From the NCBI GenBank assembly GCA_002392385.1, contig DGGX01000107.1, positions 1-8,266 on the forward strand: a DNA stretch of 8,266 nucleotides, given 5' to 3'. This stretch comes from Lachnospiraceae bacterium UBA3863. Lineage in GTDB: Bacteria; Bacillota; Clostridia; Lachnospirales; Lachnospiraceae. Below are positions 1 to 5,866 of the stretch, piece by piece (position 1 is the stretch's first letter; every line of letters starts with the position of its first letter). Below the pieces are notes generated by a model. It ran no database searches, was not told the DNA's origin, and saw only the letters and a list, made by a program, of their open reading frames with translations. A program made the position numbers and the translations under genes.

Positions 1-24
1 CAGTGTATTTACGATATAATCCAT
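1..24 (-). CDS. gcdB: Start of next gene, probably the decarboxylase Na+-pumping beta subunit (partial)
   Basis: Only eight codons lie in the window (MDYIVNTL). The call rests on three points: a good GGAGG ribosome binding site, the same strand with a 46-base gap after the biotin carrier, and the common order small membrane subunit - biotin carrier - beta subunit in sodium-pumping decarboxylase operons. The beta subunit is a large multi-span membrane protein that decarboxylates carboxybiotin and exports Na+. The eight residues fit a short amphipathic N-terminus before a first helix but do not identify the protein. Confidence 0.55.
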
Positions 25-30
25 ATACTG

Positions 31-35
31 CCTCC
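31..35 (-). promoter_or_regulatory. Ribosome binding site of the gene running off the window edge
   Basis: GGAGG stands six bases before the ATG at 22-24. The motif and spacing match the other ribosome binding sites in this operon, which supports a real gene start there. Confidence 0.65.
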
Positions 36-49
36 GGTACTCTGAAGAC

Positions 50-69
50 CTCTGTTACAGGGGACAGAG
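50..69 (-). promoter_or_regulatory. Small inverted repeat between gcdC and the next gene
   Basis: CTCTGT (50-55) and ACAGAG (64-69) can form a 6-bp stem with an 8-nt loop, just after the gcdC stop. No T-run follows, and the next gene has its own ribosome binding site 29 nt further on, so it is not a terminator. It may be chance. Confidence 0.2.
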
Positions 70-70
70 A

Positions 71-481
71 TCATCCGATCGTTGCCAGAAGAGCACCGGC
101 TTCCACAGGATCGCCCACCTGGCAGTCAATGCTGGCGACGGTGCCGTCAGCGGGAGCCACCATGGGGATCTCCATCTTCATGGCCTCGAGAATGATAACG
201 GCATCGCCCTTCTTGACGGCGTCGCCGACCTTCTTCTCGATCTTGAAGACCTTACCGGCCGCGCCGGCTTCCAGCTTGTGAGCGCCGGCTGCTGCAGCCT
301 TGGCGGGAGCGGGAGCGGGGGCAGGTGCGGGGGCGGGAGCAGGCGCGGGTGCTGCGGGAGCAGCCGGGGCGGGCGCTGCGGGAGCGGCGCTGCGGATCAC
401 GGGAGCGGCTGCGGCCGCGCCGGTCTCTTCCACGGTCACATCGTAAGCAACACCATTAACAGTGATCGTATAAGTCTTCAT
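71..481 (-). CDS. gcdC: Biotin carrier protein of glutaconyl-CoA (or related) decarboxylase
   Basis: 136 residues. It carries the carboxybiotin between the carboxyltransferase and the Na+-pumping membrane subunit. Three parts are visible. An N-terminal segment, MKTYTITVNGVAYDVTVEE, is shared with decarboxylase carrier subunits. An Ala/Pro linker follows at about 21-67, mostly an alternating Ala-Pro repeat, giving a flexible arm. A biotinyl domain (68-136) carries the biotinylation site EAMKMEIP, with Lys102 as the modified residue. The end, GDPVEAGALLATIG, is complete. The start at ATG 479-481 has AAGGAGG (488-494) six bases upstream. It lies 59 bases after the small membrane subunit and 46 bases before the start of the next gene. 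The symbol follows the pathway context; an MmdC-type role with the second carboxyltransferase is possible. Confidence 0.93.
   Translation of the reverse strand: MKTYTITVNGVAYDVTVEETGAAAAAPVIRSAAPAAPAPAAPAAPAPAPAPAPAPAPAPAKAAAAGAHKLEAGAAGKVFKIEKKVGDAVKKGDAVIILEAMKMEIPMVAPADGTVASIDCQVGDPVEAGALLATIG
281..421 (-). repeat. Low-complexity Ala/Pro-coding repeat in the biotin carrier
   Basis: This part of gcdC encodes the linker at residues 21-67 and is built of GCN and CCN codons in near-alternating order. On the plus strand it reads as many copies of GCGGGAGC-like units. Such repeats easily gain or lose units, so linker length is expected to vary between strains. Confidence 0.8.
305..337 (+). other. 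G-quadruplex-type G-run cluster on the template strand
   Basis: Five runs of three or more G occur on the plus strand at 305-307, 311-313, 317-321, 329-333 and 335-337, separated by 1 to 7 bases, which meets the usual G3N1-7 pattern. The plus strand is the template for the operon. The runs follow from the Pro/Ala codons of the linker, so a function is not implied. Confidence 0.45.
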
Positions 482-540
482 TTCTTTCCTCCTTAAACAG
501 ACAGCCTTCTCAGGCTTTTCAAATAACAGACGGGCGGATA

Positions 541-924
541 TCAGGCCACGTGTTTCCTGGACTTCCTGATCTTCCTGACCACATAGCCGCTGCTGCCTTC
601 ATAGGCGGCCACGGCGGCGGCGATGACGGCGGCGATCTCCGGCGACATCGTGTCGCTCTCAAAGGCGGCCACAGCCGCGGCGAGAACCGCCATCAGGTCA
701 CCGTCCCCTGCGGGAGCAGGGGCGGCCGGAGCCGGCACTTCCCTGACTTCCTGCGGGGCAGACTCTTTCAATTCTTTCTTCCGGTCGGATGCGGCTTTGT
801 TCTGGAAGGCGGTGATGGCCCTTCCGAACATGGTAATAATGCCTGAGAGCAGGATCAGTACCAGGAAGGTCATACCCATTCCGAGGATGGTATTCAGTCC
901 CGCCTCCTTCATTAACTCCATCAT
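541..924 (-). CDS. gcdD: Na+-translocating decarboxylase small membrane subunit (OadG/GcdD-like, delta/gamma)
   Basis: 127 residues. Single-span membrane anchor subunit of biotin-dependent sodium-pumping decarboxylases; in related enzymes it holds the carboxyltransferase and carrier on the membrane beta subunit. Seen: a short N-terminus, one hydrophobic helix at about 11-33 (NTILGMGMTFLVLILLSGII), a charged stretch (KAASDRKKELKES), a Pro/Ala linker (63-73), and a C-terminal part with two copies of an Ala-rich unit (76-90 and 96-110) followed by GYVVRKIRKSRK, typical of OadG ends. The start is one of two adjacent ATGs (919-924). GGGGGTGA at 932-939, directly after the upstream stop codon, serves as ribosome binding site and favours the first. 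The name gcdD is by context; the block could equally serve the adjacent second carboxyltransferase. Confidence 0.85.
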   Translation of the reverse strand: MMELMKEAGLNTILGMGMTFLVLILLSGIITMFGRAITAFQNKAASDRKKELKESAPQEVREVPAPAAPAPAGDGDLMAVLAAAVAAFESDTMSPEIAAVIAAAVAAYEGSSGYVVRKIRKSRKHVA

Positions 925-939
925 ATGCTCTTCACCCCC

Positions 940-2319
940 TTAGCAGTGGCTGATGTGTTTGCCGGCAGGGGTATCCACCCGTTTGGTATAAAGGACCTCC
1001 AGAGCGCCGATCAGGTACCTGCGGAGATCCGCGGGCTCCACGACGCTGTCCACAAGGCCTCTCGCGGCCGCGCCGGCGAGACTGCACTGGGTCTCCGCGT
1101 AGCGCTGCCTGGTCTCCTCAAAGGTCAGCTTGTCCGCGCCGGGCACCATCACGCGTGCCGCCATGGCGGCGTCCATGATCCCGATCACAGCGCCGGGGAA
1201 GGCGAAGGTCAGGTCGGCGCCGGTGGCCTTGGCGTTCATGACCGCGTAGGCGCTTCCCATGGACTGTTTGGTGATCACATTGATCTTGGGTACGGAAGCC
1301 CTGGCCAGTGCCATGGTGAGAGCCGCTGCGGCACTGCCTTCCCGGTTCTCCTCACCGATCGCGGCGGCAAAACCTGTCGCGTTGGTCAGGGAGATCACCG
1401 GAATGCCGAAGGCGTCGCAGAACCTGACAAGGTCAGCGGCCTTGGTGCAGCCGTCCGCTGTGAGCAGGGGGCTGCGGTTGCCGATCACGCCGACTGTCGT
1501 GCCGCCGAGTCTTGCCAGACCCGCGGTCATATCCGGCGCGAAGGCGCTCCTGATCTCTACGAATACGCCGTCATCCGCCGCTTCCTTCATGATCGCTGCC
1601 GGGTCAGCCCCTGCCGCGATGCCTGTGCAGCCGCGGTTCAGATCGTCTTCGCTCTCGCCCTCGGCGATGTCCTCATAGTTGCAGGGAAGAATGTCTACCA
1701 GTTCCCGGATCTTGCCGAGCACCTCGTCTTCCGTGCCGGTATAGTCCGCGACACCGGCTGCCGCCCTGCTGGATGCGGAGGAGGTATCGTTGCTCTCCTC
1801 ACGGTTGCCCGCAAGTGTGTTGGGCGCGTTCACGAACAGATGAGCACCAGACTCCATCAACGTGAAATCGCACATGGAAGCCGCCACGGCGAGACCGCCG
1901 CCGCAGCGTCCGAAGACGGCGCTGATCTGGGGGATCAGGCCGGAGGCTGCTGCCTGTCTGGCGTAGATCCCGGCGACCGCATCGAGCGCGTCCATGCCTT
2001 CCTGCAGACGCAGGCCGGCACTGTCGATCAGACCGATCACCGGAGCACCGGTCTTGATGGCCATATCATAGATCCTGATGATCTTCCGGGCGTGCATCTC
2101 TCCGATGCTGCCGCCCAGAACAGAAGCATCCTGGCTGTATACATAGACCAGGCTGTCTTCGATGAGACCATAACCGGTGATGACTCCGTCCGAGGACGCT
2201 TCCGCCGGACGGGGATTGAAATCGGTCGCGCGGGCGTGAACGCCCGCCCCGATCTCCACGAAGCTGTTGGCATCGAGAAGTTTTTCGATCCTCTGTCTTG
2301 CTGCAGAAGAATTACTCAT
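940..2319 (-). CDS. Biotin-dependent acyl-CoA carboxyltransferase, divergent MmdA/PccB-like, substrate unknown
   Basis: 459 residues, a two-half carboxyltransferase (PF01039 type) clearly different from GcdA and shorter than classical methylmalonyl-CoA decarboxylase alpha subunits (about 510). N half: DGVITGYGLIEDSLVYVYSQ (44-63), LGGSIGEMHARKI (68-80), LIDSAGLRLQEG (97-108), and the glycine-rich FGRCGGGLAVA (136-146). C half: TNATGFAAAIGEENREG (312-328), ALARASVPKINVITKQSMGSAY (337-358, in parts), and the end motif FPGAVIGIMDAAMAARVM (374-391). The usual PGFLPG..QE motif of the C half is replaced by TGFAAAIGEE. It resembles, from memory, carboxyltransferases found beside OadG-like and biotin-carrier genes in Lachnospiraceae. 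It is followed at 15 bases by such genes, so it probably works with that membrane decarboxylase. Its substrate could be methylmalonyl-CoA, glutaconyl-CoA, oxaloacetate or another acid; the sequence does not decide. No gene symbol is justified. Confidence 0.85.
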   Translation of the reverse strand: MSNSSAARQRIEKLLDANSFVEIGAGVHARATDFNPRPAEASSDGVITGYGLIEDSLVYVYSQDASVLGGSIGEMHARKIIRIYDMAIKTGAPVIGLIDSAGLRLQEGMDALDAVAGIYARQAAASGLIPQISAVFGRCGGGLAVAASMCDFTLMESGAHLFVNAPNTLAGNREESNDTSSASSRAAAGVADYTGTEDEVLGKIRELVDILPCNYEDIAEGESEDDLNRGCTGIAAGADPAAIMKEAADDGVFVEIRSAFAPDMTAGLARLGGTTVGVIGNRSPLLTADGCTKAADLVRFCDAFGIPVISLTNATGFAAAIGEENREGSAAAALTMALARASVPKINVITKQSMGSAYAVMNAKATGADLTFAFPGAVIGIMDAAMAARVMVPGADKLTFEETRQRYAETQCSLAGAAARGLVDSVVEPADLRRYLIGALEVLYTKRVDTPAGKHISHC

Positions 2320-2325
2320 AGTCTT

Positions 2326-2331
2326 CACCTC
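2326..2331 (-). promoter_or_regulatory. Ribosome binding site that decides the start of the second carboxyltransferase
   Basis: GAGGTG stands six bases before the ATG at 2317-2319. The in-frame GTG at 2347-2349 has no suitable Shine-Dalgarno sequence and would add ten residues not expected in the family. Confidence 0.65.
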
Positions 2332-2352
2332 ATATTTCTGCTTTGACACGGT

Positions 2353-3501
2353 TCAGCTGAGGGCAAGAACATCCGCGAATGCCTGAAGCGCTGTCCTGGC
2401 CTGGCCGAAATCGCGCATCTGCTGGTCGATGCCGAGCTTGATGTGAGGAATGTTCTGCGCATCGAGTTCCTTCTTGAGGTAAGGATACTCCATCTCCTCA
2501 GGATCGCAGAACTGCTGCATGAAGAGGACAAGGCCGTCCGCGCCGCTGTCCTTCACGAGCTGAGCCACATACTCCGCACGGCGGTTCTTCGCGGAAGCGG
2601 GATCATAGAGCAGTACGTCATGATCACGGTTCGCGAACTGTCTGGCGAGAGCCATCATGGGATCCGCGTCGTCCGGGATATCCGTCTTGAAGGTGCGGCT
2701 CTCGTGGGCAACATCATCCGCCACGATCGCGATCTGATAGTCGTCGAAGATCTGCAGCAGGACCGGGTTGTCGAAGATAATGCCGGAGACGACGACCTTG
2801 GTGCCGGGCCATGCGACCTTGGGCAGAGCTTCCAGTTCGTCGTTCAGTTCCTTCAGCATCTTGGTGTACTCATCCTTGAGAGTGAACCAGCCCGCCTTCA
2901 GGACTGCGGATCTCTTCACGGCGGAGACTGCCTCGGGATGCTCGCCGGCGAGCTTGACGAAGCGGCGCTGCTCGACGTGGCAGGCATTGTAGACCTTGAT
3001 CGCCTCGCGGATGTCGTCATCGGTGATCGGGTGGCCCGCGATCTCCTCGAGTCTCTTCCGGATGTTGGTGTACTGGCTGACGGTGAAGCGCAGGCCGTTC
3101 TCATCGAAGCGGTTCTGCGGATGCGCCAGGAAGATGACCGGCATCTTGTCGGACATGGAGATACGGATGTTCTGGCTCATGGGACGGAGGGTATCGCAGA
3201 TCGTAGGGGTGATCACGCCGCTCAGGCCGTCCATGGTGCCGTCCAGCAGCATTTCCACGGCCAGCTGTGCGATCGTGCAGTAGAAGGTCGCGCAGTATTC
3301 CTTGGCTCTGCTGATGGTCTTCTTGTTGGATCCCCACATGCCGAAGGGGACCATGCCCGCCGCATAGACGAGCTCTTCCGGTGCGTAATAGGGAAGAACG
3401 CCGATGGCCTTCTTGCCCTGTGCCTTGTAAGCCGCCAGCTGTCCCGCGGGAGAAGAAGCGGCCTGTTCAAATTTATTAAAGAGATTATCCAAATTACTCA
3501 T
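2353..3501 (-). CDS. hgdB: (R)-2-hydroxyglutaryl-CoA dehydratase subunit beta
   Basis: 382 residues from the ATG at 3501, close to the A. fermentans length of about 379. It is the second iron-sulfur subunit of the dehydratase and pairs with HgdA. Seen: KAIGVLPYYAPEELVYAAGM (31-50), EYCATFYCT (68-76), ITPTICDTLRPMSQN (97-111), KVVVSGIIFDNP (235-246), ADDVAHESR (261-269), and FMQQFCDPEEMEYP (327-340). By alignment with HgdA from memory, Cys70, Cys102 and Cys332 are the probable cluster ligands; all three are present. The C-terminal IPHIKLGIDQQMRDFGQART is typical. It follows hgdA by 20 bases, which hold its Shine-Dalgarno sequence, consistent with coupled translation of two equimolar subunits. 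The next gene starts 33 bases after its TGA. Confidence 0.96.
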   Translation of the reverse strand: MSNLDNLFNKFEQAASSPAGQLAAYKAQGKKAIGVLPYYAPEELVYAAGMVPFGMWGSNKKTISRAKEYCATFYCTIAQLAVEMLLDGTMDGLSGVITPTICDTLRPMSQNIRISMSDKMPVIFLAHPQNRFDENGLRFTVSQYTNIRKRLEEIAGHPITDDDIREAIKVYNACHVEQRRFVKLAGEHPEAVSAVKRSAVLKAGWFTLKDEYTKMLKELNDELEALPKVAWPGTKVVVSGIIFDNPVLLQIFDDYQIAIVADDVAHESRTFKTDIPDDADPMMALARQFANRDHDVLLYDPASAKNRRAEYVAQLVKDSGADGLVLFMQQFCDPEEMEYPYLKKELDAQNIPHIKLGIDQQMRDFGQARTALQAFADVLALS

Positions 3502-3510
3502 TTGCCTCTG

Positions 3511-3516
3511 CCTCCT
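3511..3516 (-). promoter_or_regulatory. Ribosome binding site that decides the hgdB start
   Basis: A perfect AGGAGG lies nine bases before the ATG at 3499-3501. It is directly downstream of the hgdA stop and inside the eight codons that would be read from the GTG at 3523-3525. This makes the ATG the likely start and the GTG, which overlaps the hgdA TGA, an artefact. Confidence 0.75.
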
Positions 3517-3521
3517 CTCTC

Positions 3522-4883
3522 TCACGCCTCTTTGGCCAGACGGGCCGCCTCCATGGCTTCCACCAGGCCCTGTACGCGGGTCTCATACTGCGCTTCGTTG
3601 AAGTTTCTGGGATCGGCCTGGTCGCCGTCGAAACCTGCGCAGGGGATGCCGAGGTCCGCGGTGAAGCGGCGCTGCATCTCTGCCATGTATCCGCTCCAGG
3701 GCTTGCAGCTGCGGTTGTAGTGGACCAGCACGCCGTCGACCTTGTTGTCGCGGCAGATGCCCTCTCTCCAGTCAACGCCCTGCTCCAGACATACGGAGTT
3801 GGGAGCCTTGCAGTAAGCCTTGACCATCTCGTCCAGTCCGTTGTAGACAAAACCGAAGGCGGGAGCGTACACGACAGCCGTGACGTTGATGCCGTTCTTC
3901 TTGAGGGGACGGAAGAGTGCGGGAAGCTTGGGCCAGCAGGGGATGCCTTCGAACATGATCCGGTAGTCCTCCGGGAAAGGAAGGGTGCTCTTGCCGGTCT
4001 TCACGTTCTCTTCCAGCTCGGTGGCCAGAAGCTCGAAAGCCTCGGCGGCTGCCACGCGGCCGCGGGCGGTGACGACGTCCGCCATGTGGTTGAACAGGTC
4101 AAATCCGCTCATCGGGGCGGGCTTGTACTGCAGATAGTCGCAGACCTTCAGCCATGCCTTGGCGGTGCGGTTGGCGTTGGCGCAGGCCTCCTCGAACTTC
4201 TTCTCGTCGAACTTCTTGCCGCTGATCTCCTCCAGCTGATGGATGGCCTTGTCGAACTGGCCGCGGATGTAAGCCACATAGGTGTCATCCACTTCCACGG
4301 TGTTGTTGTAGGGGATATCGATCATGACCAGCGGAATATTGTGCATGCGCGCGATATTCTCATACCATTTGGTCATGCAGTTGCAGATATTGTTGCAGCA
4401 GAGAACGAAATCGGGCATGGGCATCTGCATCTGACGATAAGGCTTGATGGCCGCCAGCCTCTTCTCCTTCTCCTCTCCCTCGGGCATAGCCCAGATCTCG
4501 TTGATGTCAACGAGCTCAGTGTAGGGCTTCTCCGTCTCGGGGTTGATCACGACCTCGAGGGTCTCGGGATCCAGCTTCTTCGCAGCTCTCTTGCCCGCGG
4601 CGTACGCAAGGCTGATACGGGCATAACCGCAGATGTCGTTGTCATAGGCCAGATCCTCGGCTGCCTGGCACATCACCTCGCCGTCTCTGTTGGCGGCGAT
4701 ACCGGCTGCCTGGTTCTCAGGATAGACAACATGCAGACCGAAGGCTTCCGCCAGTTCGCAGGGGAACTTGGAAGAAGACCAGCCCACAGGCTCTCCTCTC
4801 TTCTTGGCTTCTCTGGCTTCCGCGTAGACATCCTCGACTACCTGCCGCAGCGCTTTTACGCCGGGGCTCACTTCTTTTGCCAT
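3522..4883 (-). CDS. hgdA: (R)-2-hydroxyglutaryl-CoA dehydratase subunit alpha
   Basis: 453 residues, cytoplasmic. With HgdB it forms the iron-sulfur dehydratase that removes water from (R)-2-hydroxyglutaryl-CoA through ketyl radicals, giving (E)-glutaconyl-CoA. It belongs to the 2-hydroxyacyl-CoA dehydratase D-component family (HGD-D). Seen: GWSSSKFPCELAEAFGLHV (34-52), NRDGEVMCQAAED with Cys72, the cysteine-rich LCCNNICNCM (161-170), CDYLQYKPAP (248-257), and VHYNRSCKPWSGYM with Cys393. Cys72, one of the cysteines at 162-169, and Cys393 line up with likely cluster ligands. Near residues 107-122 it is shorter than the A. fermentans protein (about 477), which from memory has an insertion there. 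The start is the ATG at 4881-4883, with AGGAG six bases upstream. It is separated from hgdB by 20 bases. The fit to GctB, GcdA and HgdC supports hydroxyglutaryl-CoA over lactoyl- or hydroxyisocaproyl-CoA as substrate. Confidence 0.96.
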   Translation of the reverse strand: MAKEVSPGVKALRQVVEDVYAEAREAKKRGEPVGWSSSKFPCELAEAFGLHVVYPENQAAGIAANRDGEVMCQAAEDLAYDNDICGYARISLAYAAGKRAAKKLDPETLEVVINPETEKPYTELVDINEIWAMPEGEEKEKRLAAIKPYRQMQMPMPDFVLCCNNICNCMTKWYENIARMHNIPLVMIDIPYNNTVEVDDTYVAYIRGQFDKAIHQLEEISGKKFDEKKFEEACANANRTAKAWLKVCDYLQYKPAPMSGFDLFNHMADVVTARGRVAAAEAFELLATELEENVKTGKSTLPFPEDYRIMFEGIPCWPKLPALFRPLKKNGINVTAVVYAPAFGFVYNGLDEMVKAYCKAPNSVCLEQGVDWREGICRDNKVDGVLVHYNRSCKPWSGYMAEMQRRFTADLGIPCAGFDGDQADPRNFNEAQYETRVQGLVEAMEAARLAKEA

Positions 4884-4900
4884 AATCCTCTCCTTTCCTT

Positions 4901-4942
4901 AAAAACGGTGCTCTTCCGCCCTCATCTGCATTTTTCGGAAGA
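4901..4942 (-). promoter_or_regulatory. Possible attenuator-like hairpin plus T-tract between hgdC and hgdA
   Basis: In the transcript, UCUUCCG (4936-4942) can pair with CGGAAGA (4912-4918), a perfect 7-bp stem with a 17-nt loop. A further CGG/CCG pairing is possible outside a small internal loop. Five U residues follow (4901-4905). The stem is modest, the loop large and the T-run separated from the main stem, so it is at best a weak terminator or attenuator. It may have no function. Confidence 0.25.
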
Positions 4943-4953
4943 CGCGCCGAATT

Positions 4954-5757
4954 TCACGCTTTTGCTGCCGCTTTCTTCTTCGCGATCTGATACGCGAAAA
5001 GCGATGCGCCGAGCGCACCGTTGTACTGTGTCAGCGGCGATGTCTGGATCTTACATCCGAGTTCATCCTGCAGGGCGCCGACGATGCCCTGGTTCTGGGC
5101 GACGCCGCCGGTCATGACGACCTGGTCCTGAACGCCGATCCGGCGCGCCAGACCGGTGACCCGGTGGGCGACGCTGCGGTGGATGCCGGCGATGATATCC
5201 TTCCGGTCCGTTCCGTTGGCCAGCTGGCTGATGACCTCACTCTCGGCAAAAACCGTACAGGTGGAACTGATCTCCACCCTCTTCTGGGACTGTGCGCCCA
5301 GCTCGCCCAGCTCGTCGACATTGACCTCCAGGACCCGTGCCATGACATCCAGGAAACGGCCCGTTCCGGCGGCGCACTTGTCATTCATCTGGAAGTTGGT
5401 CATGGCGCCGTTCTCGATCCGCATGACCTTGACGTCCTGACCGCCGATATCGATGACCGTGTGGACCTGGGGGAACAGGAAATAAGCGCCTCTGGCGTGG
5501 CAGCTGAGCTCGCTCATCTGCTTGTCCGCCAGTCCCATCAGGGAGTTGCGTCCGTATCCTGTCGCGAGGGTGTAGTCAATGTCGTGTTCCTCCATGCCGG
5601 CCCTGGCCAGCACGTTCTCGATGGCTCTCTGGGGACCGCTGGTGCCCGCTCCCACATCTACCAGGGACTTGGCGACGATCTCCTCCCCGTTCTTCAGTAT
5701 GATACATTTGGAAGCGGTAGATCCCACGTCGATTCCCAGTGTATAGATATCGCCCAT
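4954..5757 (-). CDS. hgdC: (R)-2-hydroxyglutaryl-CoA dehydratase activator (ATP-dependent, [4Fe-4S])
   Basis: 267 residues from the chosen ATG at 5757; an upstream ATG at 5769 would add METE. HgdC is a homodimeric ASKHA-fold ATPase with one [4Fe-4S] cluster shared between the subunits. It uses ATP to drive an electron into HgdAB. Seen: phosphate motif [10 protein letters not shown] (8-17), second phosphate motif [12 protein letters not shown] (101-112), and adenosine motif MTGGVAQN (215-222). The two cluster-binding cysteines are in NDKCAAGTG (Cys128) and [11 protein letters not shown] (Cys167), matching Cys127 and Cys166 of A. fermentans. Length matches the family (about 260), and the lysine/alanine-rich C-terminus is usual. 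It sits between gcdA (109-base spacer with a strong hairpin) and hgdA (70-base spacer), the usual position before its dehydratase. BadF/BcrA-type benzoyl-CoA reductase activators are related, but the neighbours settle the call. Confidence 0.96.
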   Translation of the reverse strand: MGDIYTLGIDVGSTASKCIILKNGEEIVAKSLVDVGAGTSGPQRAIENVLARAGMEEHDIDYTLATGYGRNSLMGLADKQMSELSCHARGAYFLFPQVHTVIDIGGQDVKVMRIENGAMTNFQMNDKCAAGTGRFLDVMARVLEVNVDELGELGAQSQKRVEISSTCTVFAESEVISQLANGTDRKDIIAGIHRSVAHRVTGLARRIGVQDQVVMTGGVAQNQGIVGALQDELGCKIQTSPLTQYNGALGASLFAYQIAKKKAAAKA

Positions 5758-5763
5758 TTCTGT

Positions 5764-5767
5764 CTCC
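5764..5767 (-). promoter_or_regulatory. Ribosome binding site that decides the hgdC start
   Basis: GGAG stands six bases before the ATG at 5755-5757. The upstream in-frame ATG at 5767-5769 has no purine-rich Shine-Dalgarno sequence at the right distance, and its own G is the first base of this motif. This favours the downstream ATG, whose product begins [12 protein letters not shown], close to the A. fermentans N-terminus. Confidence 0.65.
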
Positions 5768-5800
5768 ATTTGTATGATTTCTGTATCAGGAGCATAAACC

Positions 5801-5847
5801 GGAAATGATCCGCGGATCCCCTCTTCTGCGGACCCGCGGATCCTTCC
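5801..5847 (-). promoter_or_regulatory. GC-rich hairpin in the gcdA-hgdC spacer
   Basis: GATCCGCGG (5807-5815) is complementary to 5834-5842 (9 bp). After a small internal loop, GGAA (5801-5804) pairs with TTCC (5844-5847), adding 4 bp. A short TCC/GGA pairing (5817-5819 with 5830-5832) can extend the stem inward. In the transcript it lies about 20 nt after the gcdA stop. No run of U follows it (the next bases read GGTTTATGC), so a classical intrinsic terminator is unlikely. An mRNA-processing, 3'-end-protecting or partial attenuation role is an inference. The arm at 5807-5818 is also a perfect 12-nt palindrome, so it could alternatively be a protein-binding site. Confidence 0.5.
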
Positions 5848-5866
5848 GATTCTTCAGCTTATCGCT

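Noticed and set aside
482..540. Hairpin AGCC/GGCT in the spacer before the biotin carrier
   Set aside because: The stem is only 4 bp with a 6-nt loop, not followed by a T-run, and is likely to occur by chance.
925..2346. Long plus-strand open frame (473 codons) opposite the second carboxyltransferase
   Set aside because: It is the antisense of a clear carboxyltransferase. The product has no recognisable domain, is rich in His, Arg and Gly, and arises from G+C-rich codons keeping the opposite frame open.
2317..2349. GTG start for the second carboxyltransferase at 2347-2349
   Set aside because: No Shine-Dalgarno sequence stands before it, while GAGGTG is six bases before the ATG at 2319.
3499..3525. 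GTG start for hgdB at 3523-3525, overlapping the hgdA stop
   Set aside because: It has no ribosome binding site of its own, the added residues are arginine-rich and not family-like, and AGGAGG fits the ATG at 3501 instead.
2443..5117. Two long plus-strand open frames (2443-3720 and 3720-5117) opposite hgdB, hgdA and the end of hgdC
   Set aside because: Both mirror strongly conserved minus-strand genes and show no domain or sensible composition, so they are codon-bias shadows.
5770..5866. Internal promoter before hgdC
   Set aside because: No -35/-10 pair with acceptable sequence and 16-18 base spacing was found; the AT-rich patches are isolated.
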